Below are positions 15,693-23,623 of a stretch of DNA of 64,000 nucleotides, piece by piece; within the stretch, counting starts at the first letter, position 1; each line of letters begins with the position of its first letter. A model generated the notes under the pieces. That model saw nothing but the letters and a program-made list of their open reading frames with translations, searched no databases and was not told the origin of the DNA. The stretch spans positions 434,001-498,000 of the forward strand of contig JACKNO010000003.1 in the NCBI GenBank assembly GCA_024234815.1. The letters are read 5' to 3'. The position numbers and the translations under genes are program-made. The DNA comes from Pseudomonadales bacterium (lineage in GTDB: Bacteria; Pseudomonadota; Gammaproteobacteria; Pseudomonadales; Halieaceae).

Positions 15693-16373
15693 ATGAAAAG
15701 ATCCCCGTTTATGCCCATGTTCGCTCTTGTCCTGTTGCTGGTTTTCGGCGCGTTCTGGACCTGGCAGACACCGGGCTGGTTGCAGGGCAACCTGACACCA
15801 CAAGAGGTGGATTACCATATCGGGTTGCTGGAGAAGAACCTGGTCATGCCCGCCGCTGAAAAAACCGAGCTGTTGGCAAGGCTGCGGGCCTGGGCCCTGG
15901 CGGACGACGGCCGGCCGTTCTTCATGCTGAACCTGATGCGTTATTACCCGGAACTGCGGCGATTCGACGGCGCGCCCGAGTTCACCGGCACCCCTCTAGA
16001 GGCCAACAAATACTACGAGACCGCAGTTGCGCCGCTGGCCCTGAGTCGGGGCGCCTACCCCGTGTATGCCGGCATGACCCACGGCCAGAACCTGGTGGAA
16101 CACACCGCCGAGCTGGACCACTGGAGCCGGGTCATCCTGATGCGCTACCCCAGTCGGCGGGCAGCGCTGGAACTGTTTGCCGACCCGGATTACGCGCCGA
16201 TTGAACCCTTCAAGATGATGGCGCTGCAGGTATTGCTCCTCCCCAATCACGCCGACCTGGTGATACCGGAGCTGCGCTGGCTGGCGGGCGGTGCGCTGCT
16301 CTTCTTGTTCATGGCGGTTGGCTGGTGGCGGGCCGCAAGGCGATATTCCAGTGGCGGCTACCCTCTCGCTTAG
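15693..16373 (+). CDS. Membrane protein with dimeric alpha/beta-barrel-like domain (paralogue 2)
   Basis: The 226-residue product repeats the plan of the preceding gene: N-terminal membrane helix (FMPMFALVLLLVFGAFW), a core with GRPFFMLNLMRYYPE and RVILMRYPSRRAALELFADPDY, and a C-terminal helix (LAGGALLFLFMAVGWW). The core matches DUF1330-like proteins better than paralogue 1 does. A GGGAGAT ribosome site lies before the ATG. The pair probably arose by tandem duplication and may form a heterodimer; function unknown. It ends the operon that starts at the cupin gene. Confidence 0.7.
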   Translation: MKRSPFMPMFALVLLLVFGAFWTWQTPGWLQGNLTPQEVDYHIGLLEKNLVMPAAEKTELLARLRAWALADDGRPFFMLNLMRYYPELRRFDGAPEFTGTPLEANKYYETAVAPLALSRGAYPVYAGMTHGQNLVEHTAELDHWSRVILMRYPSRRAALELFADPDYAPIEPFKMMALQVLLLPNHADLVIPELRWLAGGALLFLFMAVGWWRAARRYSSGGYPLA

Positions 16374-16440
16374 ACCGGCCGTGGTCGGGAGTCATTGGAT
16401 GCGCTGGCGGCAGACCTGCAAGCGAGTCCCTTGCCGGTCA

Positions 16441-16461
16441 TGTATATGATGACAATATACA
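16441..16461. promoter_or_regulatory. Palindromic operator upstream of brnT
   Basis: TGTATAT and ATATACA form perfect 7-bp arms around a 7-bp centre, ending 3 bp before the brnT ATG. BrnTA operons are autoregulated by the antitoxin binding such palindromes, so this is the likely operator. Confidence 0.6.
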
Positions 16462-16464
16462 CCT

Positions 16465-16773
16465 ATGACTGACTGCTCACACATAGTCGGATTTGACTGG
16501 GGCGCAGGCAATGCGCCGCAAAAACGCCGACAAGCTCAGGCCGAGGCGGAGCAGGTTTCCTTTAATCAGCCACTATTGATCCTGTCTGACAGCGCACACA
16601 GTAGCCAGGAGCAACGTTATCATGTCCTGGGCTCGACTGATCGTGCGCGCACCTTACACATTACGTTTACTTTGAGGGTTCGCGCCGCAGGAACGATGAT
16701 CCGGGTGATTTCAGCCCGGGACATGCACCGCAAAGAGAGGGTGAGGTATGAGCAAGTTAAAACGGATTCCTGA
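16465..16773 (+). CDS. brnT: BrnT-family ribonuclease toxin, possibly degenerate
   Basis: The 102-residue product shows the BrnT pattern: GFDW near the start, FNQPLLILSDSAHSSQEQRYHVLG, then ITFTLR and MIRVISARDMHRKERVRYE. BrnT is an RNase of the RelE-like fold that inhibits translation. Compared with the family pattern GFDWDxGNxxKNxxKHxV, the segment after GN lacks the usual Lys-His and appears about three residues short, so activity is doubtful. Its 3' end overlaps the antitoxin start, the normal brnT-brnA arrangement. Confidence 0.75.
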   Translation: MTDCSHIVGFDWGAGNAPQKRRQAQAEAEQVSFNQPLLILSDSAHSSQEQRYHVLGSTDRARTLHITFTLRVRAAGTMIRVISARDMHRKERVRYEQVKTDS

Positions 16774-17023
16774 ATTTAAAAGCGAGGCCGAGGAGCGCAC
16801 TTTCTGGGAAAGCCACGATTCGAGCAACTATCTGGATTGGCGTAAAGCGCAACCTGCATCTTTTCCGAATCTGAAACCTTCTACCAAGACCATTTCACTC
16901 CGGCTCCCGGAGGGATTGCTGGACAGCATCAAGATCGAGGCCAACAAGCGGGATATGCCCTAGCAATCGCTTATCGAGGCCTGGCTTGCGGAAGACGTAA
17001 AGGAGAGTCGCGGTTCGCGTTGA
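16748..17023 (+). pseudogene. brnA: BrnA antitoxin interrupted by an in-frame amber codon
   Basis: The frame reads 71 residues of a BrnA/CopG-type antitoxin (ribbon strand TKTISLRLPEGLLDSIKIEA) and then meets TAG at 16961-16963. The same frame continues as QSLIEAWLAEDVKESRGSR to a TGA at 17023. The family has Tyr at the stop position (PYQSLI), so a single Tyr-to-amber change cuts off the second helix of the ribbon-helix-helix. A truncated protein should not dimerise or bind DNA normally. Confidence 0.8.
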
Positions 17024-17213
17024 GCGACAAAAATTGTCATCTCACCTCGTTATGCCTGAGTGTATCGCTTATAGCTAGCAGGGATGACGTGGCGAAGGTA
17101 GTAGCCTGAGGCTCGAAGGAGAACGTGTTTTGTCACAGCAACTTGTACCAAATTGTACCGAGCCGCTGCTGAAGATAGCGTCAAGCCCCGTAGTTACAGG
17201 GCTCCTGCCGTGT

Positions 17214-17237
17214 ATGGTGCCGAAGGCGGGACTTGAA
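17214..17237. repeat. attL: 24-bp copy of the tRNA-Leu 3' end
   Basis: Twenty-four bases are identical to 35080-35103, the last 23 nt of tRNA-Leu(GAG) plus one flanking base. No other part of a tRNA is present here. It marks the left end of the integrated island. A hairpin at about 17184-17203 just outside it probably represents the ancestral terminator region downstream of the tRNA. Confidence 0.9.
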
Positions 17238-17272
17238 ATACTAATCTATTGTATTGTTTTTTAAAGATTTTC

Positions 17273-18580
17273 GGGACTGTTCAGAATTCTGTGTCACAGT
17301 AATTTCTCGTTAGTCATCTGATCACAGTTCCAATACACCATCAAGCCGACCCTCGAAGAAGATGGCCAACTGGGATAGTGTAATATTCCAACTCTGGATG
17401 GGCATCGTCCATTTCTTGCTGGCATTTTGAACCCCCAGATATAACAATTTCAGGAGACTGTCCTCGTTCGGGAAGCCACCCTTGGTTTTGGTCAATTTAC
17501 GGAACTGGCGATGAACAGCCTCTATGGAATTCGTTGTATAGATTACGCGGCGAATATCCGGCGGATACTTGAAGTAGGCGGACAGGTTCTCCCACTTCGT
17601 TCGCCAGGATTTGATCACTATGGGGTACAGATCGCCCCAGCGGGCTTCCAGTTCGTCCAGGGCCTGCTCCGCAGCGTCTTTGGAGGTAGCCCGATAGACG
17701 CGCTTCAGGTCGACCATGAAGGCCTTCTGGTTTTTTGAAGCCACGTACTTCAGAGAGTTGCGGACCTGGTGGACTATGCAGAGTTGCACCTCTGTCTTCG
17801 GGTAGATCGTAGAGATGGCATCGGGGAATCCAGTCAAGCCATCGACGCTGGCAATCAAGATATCTTCGACGCCACGGTTTTTGAGGTCGGTCAGGACAGA
17901 GAGCCAGAAGTTGGCACCCTCGCTCTCGGACAGGTAGAGACCGAGAATCTCCTTTTTGCCCTCCAGGTTAACGGCAAGTACCGTGTACACTGCCTTGCTT
18001 TTGTACCGCCCGTTGTCCTTAACCTTGTAGTGGATGGCGTCGAGCCAGACGAAGGGATACAAGCTCTCCAGAGGGCGCTGCTGCCACTCCCGGACCTCGG
18101 CTATGATCTTGTCTGTAATGGCGCTCAGCGTGGCTGTAGAGACCTTTATGCCATAAAGATCCTCGACCTGAGAGGCAATGTCGCGATAGCTCATCCCCAG
18201 GCCATACATGGACAGAATCTTGGCCTCAATTTCGTCGCCGACAGAGGTCTGGTGCTTCTTGACCAGCTGAGGCTCAAAGGTGCCGGCTCGATCGCGGGGA
18301 GTATCCAGTTCAAAGGGGCCGGCAGTGCTCTTGACCGTCTTGCTGGTTTTACCGTTTTTGCGGTTGGGGACCACGTCCTCTGCCAGATGGGAATCCAGCT
18401 CCCCCTCCAGTGCTGCCTCGGTGAGTTTTTTGATCAGCGGGGTCAGGACGCCGTCCTACCCGGTGATTGCTTTGCCTGATTGCAGGGCCTTCAGGGCTTT
18501 GTCAAAATCGAACTCTTCGCTCATGGGTCAATCCTCTCATATTGAGATTAGTGGATTGACACAGAATTTCTAACACTCCC
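17273..18580 (-). mobile_element. IS256-family insertion sequence with 8-bp target duplication
   Basis: The 1308-bp element has 24-bp terminal inverted repeats that differ at four positions; the right end reads GGGAGTGTTAG inward and the left end GGGACTGTTCAG. The 8-bp direct repeat AGATTTTC flanks it exactly (17265-17272 and 18581-18588). One transposase gene fills it. The intact duplication implies a fairly recent insertion, inside the island and within 40 bp of attL. Confidence 0.93.
17322..18524 (-). pseudogene. IS256-family transposase with in-frame amber at codon 23
   Basis: The full frame from ATG 18524 to the stop at 17322 is 401 codons, the usual length for IS256 transposases. It carries the DDE catalytic residues in WLDAIHYK, ASVDGLTGFP and NSIEAVHRQFRK. 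Codon 23 is TAG (18458-18456), where the family normally has Lys (TGKDGVLTPL), so translation from the normal start gives 22 residues. Restart at a downstream GTG (18374) would give 350 residues lacking the N-terminal DNA-binding part. The element is probably inactive unless the stop is read through. Confidence 0.88.
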
Positions 18581-18615
18581 AGATTTTCTGCGATTCAATA
18601 ACCATTTATAGACCT

Positions 18616-18627
18616 AAATATAGCACC
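18616..18627 (+). repeat. Candidate integrase arm-type site, left
   Basis: AAATATAGCACC lies within 50 bp of attL once the IS is removed. The same 12-mer occurs near the other island end at 34942-34953. The two longer contexts match as AGxxCCxAAATATAGCACC-like blocks, so this is a possible arm-type binding site of the tRNA-Leu integrase. Confidence 0.45.
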
Positions 18628-18770
18628 GTCATCTAGTTTGTGTGCCCCTCAAAACCACAGAAAGCCGCGAGGGTGTTAGGCAATCCACATGTGGAAAGAT
18701 TTAATTCCCCAGGTGATTACGACTTTTCCTCCTGCAAAAGTTTTCTCGGACTACGTTATCCTGCTAATAA

Positions 18771-20816
18771 TTAAGAAATCCTGCGTATAAAATAGTCATG
18801 CCTGTCCTGAATATGGCTTTCTTTAAATGCTCCCTTAATTGACTGTCGCAGGAAGACCTCCATATCTTTCTGCGTTAGAACGATAACAAGTCCGGCTCTA
18901 TTTTTGTTGGCCACGTTTGAGACATGGTGCAAATACGATGTTTTTATTTCTTCTCCTCTAAATACAATAATGCCAAACCGACCAAAAGTATCACTCAAAT
19001 AATATTGAAGCTGATGAAAATCATCTGACTTTAATTCATCATAATTTTTGCATTCCCAGACCACCTGAGTAGCGCCGTACTTATGCCTTACCATCTCCCA
19101 GAAACCACCTGAAGCCCTATTGGAGGCGACCCAATCTCTTATGCTAGACCCATCTAACATTCTTTCTGATGGCTGAATGTTTGTAAGTGACCTAAAGAAA
19201 CAGAGCTTAATCACTTGCCCAACGATTTCTTCGAACTCCCTGGCTCCGCCAGGGCCTTTCGGGTGGCTTTGCAATCGCGTGAGAGTATCCTCTAAAGCCG
19301 CTTTATAGTCATCGAGCTGAAAACTCTCAGGAAGATCCTCCAAAATTCCCTCATTTTTCAACATTGTTTCATCTTTAAGATCTGAAATTAATACCGGTCT
19401 TAAGTTTAAAGCTTGGTGGTAGGTCGGATGTATTTCAAATATCGAATTATTATCAAATGCAGGTTTAGCGTTTGAATCTTTGCCAGATTCTTTATACTGC
19501 GTATGCTTTCTCCGCTTTATTCCAATGAATCCTATCCCGTAAAGAAGCTCAACAAACCTGAAAGGTGTTGTGTAATCGTAAAGCCAGTCCTGGCAGTGCT
19601 TTGCTATGGTTTCGTTAACTAAAAGTTTTTGTATAAAATCCTCTATGGCGTTAACAGTAAATTCATTACCTAGACCATAGAAATACTCCAAAACCAAAAT
19701 TATATTGGGATAGTTTTCGGCAAATTCGTCACCCAAATCTTTTAGACGACTAGTACTGTACCTTATTGATGCGTCAGCCAAATCATCATACGTAATTTTC
19801 GTGTTGCCATTATTAATAGCATTGTCAATTGCGTAGCTTGTAAGCATGAGCACGTCTCTGGGACGATGCTGACATAAGCCCATTACCTGTAGCAAGGACG
19901 AACTAACCTCACTATCTTCAAAGAAATAACTCCAAGCTTCACCACCAAGCTTTGGCTTAGTATTGAAAGGCTTTACAAGACGCCTCTCTACAAGTTCCAT
20001 TAGTTTCGCTTCAGACCAATCCAAAAACACTGCTGAAGTCTCCAATCTAGAAAACTCATTGTCTAGCGCCCTGATGCGATCATAAATATTCTCTCTAATG
20101 AAAATATACGGCCTTAAAAAGCTCGTCGCTGCTCGCAGGCGGACTGCGGCATGCATCATAGCCATAAGGCAAATAATTGCCGAATCGGAGCCATCCCAAG
20201 ATTCATCAAGACGATCAATCAGCAATATGTAATCATAATTACCATTACTAGCTATCGAGTTTGCCGCTTCAATTATTTCTTTACTTCTCTTGATTTGGCG
20301 CAACCACAATTTTTCATTGTCCTTAGAAACAGCCTCAAATATTTCCTCCGTCAGGTTGAGCACCCTGAGGTCAAAGTCACAATCCTCGATTAGACCTCTT
20401 TCTCGCTTTATAGCGTCAAAGCCCTTGTCGAATTTAAATAGCTTCTTTTCACTCCAGGTCTTAATGACTTCATCTACCAGCGCACGTTCCATCGAGTGCA
20501 TCAACGATTTAAAGGGTCTCTGGCGAGTATCTACGAACTCCTCCTGCTCTAACGGAAGCTTTAATAAATCGAATATTTGCGGGATTATATGTATAGTTCT
20601 TGGAAATTTTCTTTCGACTTCAAACGTAATAGCAGTCTTGCCAGCTCCCCTTCGGCCAACGTAAAAGCAATTTGTTCCATCAGGATCCAAAGAAGTTAAT
20701 GTGGCCGGAGTTGACACAAACAACTGTGGATCCTTTCTTACTATGTCGTACTCAGCGAACGCCTGACCAATTTTAACTCTTTTTAGGGCATCCTTCGGCA
20801 ACTGTATTCTTGTCAT
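18771..20816 (-). CDS. P-loop ATPase fused to a PD-(D/E)XK nuclease-like domain, putative defence protein
   Basis: The 681-residue product begins with a P-loop ATPase resembling the Sll1717-type group. It has Walker A GRRGAGKT (residues 54-61), Walker B ILLIDRLDE (about 197-205) and a helical region with CQHRPRDVLMLT that looks like a sensor/lid. From about residue 525 the pattern changes to a restriction-endonuclease-like fold: GAREFEEIVGQVI, then RDWVASN, then TQVVWECKNYDEL. Glu588 and Lys590 form the E-x-K of a PD-(D/E)XK site. I infer an ATP-regulated nuclease used in defence. The gene is clearly AT-rich, stands alone downstream of hsdM, and no known named system is assigned. Confidence 0.72.
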   Translation of the reverse strand: MTRIQLPKDALKRVKIGQAFAEYDIVRKDPQLFVSTPATLTSLDPDGTNCFYVGRRGAGKTAITFEVERKFPRTIHIIPQIFDLLKLPLEQEEFVDTRQRPFKSLMHSMERALVDEVIKTWSEKKLFKFDKGFDAIKRERGLIEDCDFDLRVLNLTEEIFEAVSKDNEKLWLRQIKRSKEIIEAANSIASNGNYDYILLIDRLDESWDGSDSAIICLMAMMHAAVRLRAATSFLRPYIFIRENIYDRIRALDNEFSRLETSAVFLDWSEAKLMELVERRLVKPFNTKPKLGGEAWSYFFEDSEVSSSLLQVMGLCQHRPRDVLMLTSYAIDNAINNGNTKITYDDLADASIRYSTSRLKDLGDEFAENYPNIILVLEYFYGLGNEFTVNAIEDFIQKLLVNETIAKHCQDWLYDYTTPFRFVELLYGIGFIGIKRRKHTQYKESGKDSNAKPAFDNNSIFEIHPTYHQALNLRPVLISDLKDETMLKNEGILEDLPESFQLDDYKAALEDTLTRLQSHPKGPGGAREFEEIVGQVIKLCFFRSLTNIQPSERMLDGSSIRDWVASNRASGGFWEMVRHKYGATQVVWECKNYDELKSDDFHQLQYYLSDTFGRFGIIVFRGEEIKTSYLHHVSNVANKNRAGLVIVLTQKDMEVFLRQSIKGAFKESHIQDRHDYFIRRIS

Positions 20817-21110
20817 TTTTTCCCCGACTATTCTTGATTTGTAAATACCTAAACATCAGACGATTAAATTGAATTACAGCAAATCGGTTTTCGAACAGCC
20901 TCTAGAGCAACTCGTAAATCTCCAATTTCTTGATATGTCTAGCTTAGCGATTGTAGTGGTTGTACCTATCATGCAAAATGCAGCCATAAATCGTTAAGTA
21001 TTACATCATCCCTGAAAATTGCGACAAAATAGGCAGTCATATATTTCACGACCAATGCAAGCTCTCGCAGGATCAACAGTGCTTTAGAGCGTCTGCCAAA
21101 ATCTTTGCCG

Positions 21111-22595
21111 CTAGTTCCCCAACTCGGCCAACACCGCCCGGAAACTCTCCAATCCCGCTTCCAGATTTTCAATAATCTCCTCCGCCAGCTCATCCGGCTC
21201 CGGCAGATTATCCAGATCGGTTAAACTTTTGTCTTTCAGCCAGAACACATCAAGGCTAGTTTTATCGCGTGCAGTCAGTTCCTTGTAGCTGAGGCTACGC
21301 CAGCGACCGTCGGGGTTCTTGTCCTGGTGCCAGGTGGCTTTACGCTTGTTGCGGTTTTGCGGGTTGTAACACTGGATAAACTCGGCCAGGTCCTCGAAGC
21401 GCAACGGCTTCTTTTTCAAAGTGTGGTGAATATTGGTGCGATAGTCGTAGTACCAGACTTCCTTCGTCCAGGGGTTCGGGCTGGCTTCTCGGTTGTCGAA
21501 GAACAGCACATTTGCCTTCACCCCGTGAGCGTAGAAGATTCCGGTAGGCAGGCGCAGGATCGTGTGAAGATCCGTATTCTCCAGCAGTTTCCGACGTATG
21601 GTTTCACCGGCGCCGCCCTCAAAAAGCACGTTGTCCGGTACCACCACCGCGGCCTTGCCAGTGGTTTTTAGCATAGTGCGGATGTGTTGCACGAAATTGA
21701 GCTGCTTGTTGGAGGTGGTGGCCCAGAAATCCTGGCGGTTGTATGTCAGATCATCTGTTTCCTGCTCACCCTCTTCATTGGTAAAGCTCATGGAGCTTTT
21801 CTTGCCGAAGGGCGGGTTGGCCAGCACGTAGTCCACACTCTGGGCACTGGCCGCCACCAGGGCATCGTTGGGCGAAACCATGCTCTCGCCATCAATCTCA
21901 CCGATGTTGTGCAGGAACATATTCATCAGGCACATTCGGCGAGTATTGGCCACAATCTCATTGCCATAGAAGGTCTGGTGTTTCAGAAAAGCCTTCTGGG
22001 CTTTATCCAGCTTGTGGTTATCAGCATGGGTGATGAAGTCATAGGCGGCGAGGAAGAAGCCGCCGGTACCACAGGCCGGGTCGGCAATGTTCTTGCCCGG
22101 CTCCGGGCGCACGCATTCGACCATAGCGCGGATGAGCGCCCGCGGGGTGAAATACTGGCCGGCACCGGATTTGGTGTCCTCGGCGTTTTTCTCCAGCAAG
22201 CCCTCATAGATATCGCCTTTGACATCGGCGCCCATGACCACCCATTGGGTGCTATCCACCATATCGATCAGGCGATAGAGTTTGGCTGGGTCTTGGATCT
22301 TATTCTGCGCCTTCGTGAAAATCTGACCAAGCATGCCCTTTTGGGTGCCCAGAGCCCGCAGCAGCTCGACATACAGGACTTCCAGCTCCGCACCGCGCTT
22401 GTTCTTAAGGCTGCGCCAGTTGTACTTCTTCGGAACGCCTACGTCACGGTTGTAAGGTGGCTTGGCATACTCGTCCGCCATTTTCAGGAAGATCAGGTAG
22501 GTGAGTTGTTCCAGATAATCGCCATAACCCACACCGTCGTCGCGCAGGGTGGTACAAAAGCTCCAGACTTTGGAGATGATAGGGGCACTACTCAT
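21111..22595 (-). CDS. hsdM: Type I restriction-modification methyltransferase HsdM
   Basis: The 494-residue product is the N6-adenine methyltransferase subunit of a type I system. Its N-terminal helical HsdM domain (VWSFCTTLRDDGVGYGDYLEQLTYLIFLKM) is followed by GQYFTPRALIRAMVE, the SAM motif DPACGTGGF near residue 175 and the catalytic motif NPPFG near residue 257. Together with HsdS it should methylate host DNA. In this locus it is separated from hsdS by the fic and abiEi genes, an unusual order. The 294 bp downstream before the ATPase gene contain no feature I can name. Confidence 0.96.
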   Translation of the reverse strand: MSSAPIISKVWSFCTTLRDDGVGYGDYLEQLTYLIFLKMADEYAKPPYNRDVGVPKKYNWRSLKNKRGAELEVLYVELLRALGTQKGMLGQIFTKAQNKIQDPAKLYRLIDMVDSTQWVVMGADVKGDIYEGLLEKNAEDTKSGAGQYFTPRALIRAMVECVRPEPGKNIADPACGTGGFFLAAYDFITHADNHKLDKAQKAFLKHQTFYGNEIVANTRRMCLMNMFLHNIGEIDGESMVSPNDALVAASAQSVDYVLANPPFGKKSSMSFTNEEGEQETDDLTYNRQDFWATTSNKQLNFVQHIRTMLKTTGKAAVVVPDNVLFEGGAGETIRRKLLENTDLHTILRLPTGIFYAHGVKANVLFFDNREASPNPWTKEVWYYDYRTNIHHTLKKKPLRFEDLAEFIQCYNPQNRNKRKATWHQDKNPDGRWRSLSYKELTARDKTSLDVFWLKDKSLTDLDNLPEPDELAEEIIENLEAGLESFRAVLAELGN

Positions 22596-22645
22596 GGCGG
22601 TCTCTCGGTTTGGGGTCAGTTTTAAAAATCACAAATTCATTCCGC

Positions 22646-23446
22646 TCACGCAGATCCGGTGATCTTGTGTGCAAATCTGTCATGAAATGCATCCGGTACA
22701 GTAATCAAATAATCACTATCGAGCTTCCCGCCCTTGGCAACCACTCGCTTACCGCTGCCTAGATCATAGGCGGTGCTGTCGAGATGTTTGAGCCAGCCAT
22801 AGTCATAGCGCGCAGCAAAGAAGAAAAACAGGCGTTTGACTTTGATATGGCGACAACCCCTCAGCAAGACATCCAAACGGCGGGGTGACAGTGATGTCAG
22901 ACCTTGCATTAGCTGGTCAGCATACTCGAAACTCACTTTGTCAGGCACGTCGGCCAATACTTCCAGATATGCCTGCTCCGGCGCGGCCATTAGATATGGT
23001 TGAGGACCACCCCACGACTGCTTTTTCAGGCTGTCGGCCTGTACCTGTGCATTCTCCCGCCACAGCCGGCGAGTACCATGCCAATCTATCATCACACCCA
23101 GGTCGAGCTTTGCCAGCCAGGCTGGGCATGGCTCGGCGGAATAGAGGTGTAAGGGCGATGCAGAGCGCAGGTAATGCCCCAGCCCCGCCTGCTCCAGCGC
23201 CGTTATACCGCCAACATACACAGGGCCAGCCAATATACGGTTCAACGATACAGCCAGCCCTTGCCAGGTGACAGCCACTCCCGGACGTCCCACCACTCCC
23301 CGAGTCAGGGTGGCAAACTTTCTTGATTTCAAGGCGTTATCGAGAGCATGACGAGTCATACCCTCGCTTAGCAGCCAGCGGCGGGTGGCTAACTGTCCAA
23401 AGGGGAGTAGATCAAGCCTATCCCTCACATCTGCTATCATGACCAC
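22646..23446 (-). CDS. AbiEi-like antitoxin/regulator (no AbiEii partner)
   Basis: The 266-residue protein matches the AbiEi plan: an N-terminal winged helix (FGQLATRRWLLSEGMTRHALDNALKSRKFATLTRGVVGRPG) and a C-terminal domain with VYVGGITALEQAGLGHYL and YLEVLADVPDKVSFEYADQLMQGL. AbiEi is the DNA-binding antitoxin of type IV toxin-antitoxin pairs. No AbiEii nucleotidyltransferase follows it, so it is an orphan, perhaps a regulator of this restriction locus. Start could be 23446 or 23440. Short TTGGGGTCA/TGACCCCAA inverted copies flank the gene (22610 and 23513). Confidence 0.8.
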   Translation of the reverse strand: MVMIADVRDRLDLLPFGQLATRRWLLSEGMTRHALDNALKSRKFATLTRGVVGRPGVAVTWQGLAVSLNRILAGPVYVGGITALEQAGLGHYLRSASPLHLYSAEPCPAWLAKLDLGVMIDWHGTRRLWRENAQVQADSLKKQSWGGPQPYLMAAPEQAYLEVLADVPDKVSFEYADQLMQGLTSLSPRRLDVLLRGCRHIKVKRLFFFFAARYDYGWLKHLDSTAYDLGSGKRVVAKGGKLDSDYLITVPDAFHDRFAHKITGSA

Positions 23447-23530
23447 GCCGGTTTATATATGTTTCAATTTGCGGCGATTATCACCGCAATTTACAACTTT
23501 AGTAAACCTAGGTGACCCCAATATCTTTGA

Positions 23531-23617
23531 GTAGTCCGCATATGTCACAAACCATTTTGCGTAGCCTATTATAACAAACAGGCTACACAAAATGGTTTGC
23601 GTAGGTTTCAGACTACT
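23531..23617. repeat. Long inverted repeat between fic and abiEi
   Basis: Arms 23548-23567 and 23580-23599 are complementary over 20 bp with one mismatch around a 12-nt loop. Weaker pairing extends outward to about 38 nt per arm (AGTAGTC at 23531 with GACTACT at 23611). It lies in the 177-bp gap after fic and before abiEi. It could be a fic terminator, an abiEi operator or a small mobile repeat; there is no T-tract next to the stem. Confidence 0.75.
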
Positions 23618-23623
23618 TAAACC

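Noticed and set aside
16665..16690. A TTTACTTTGAGGG-like match to the AraC operator box
   Set aside because: It is a single imperfect copy inside the brnT coding region, without the 21-bp repeat.
16961..18458. Two in-frame TAG codons close together (brnA, transposase), suggesting amber recoding
   Set aside because: Core genes in the window use TAG as a normal stop (for example glmM at 36396 and the acyl-CoA dehydrogenase at 63214), and both affected genes are in decaying accessory DNA, so independent nonsense mutations are simpler.
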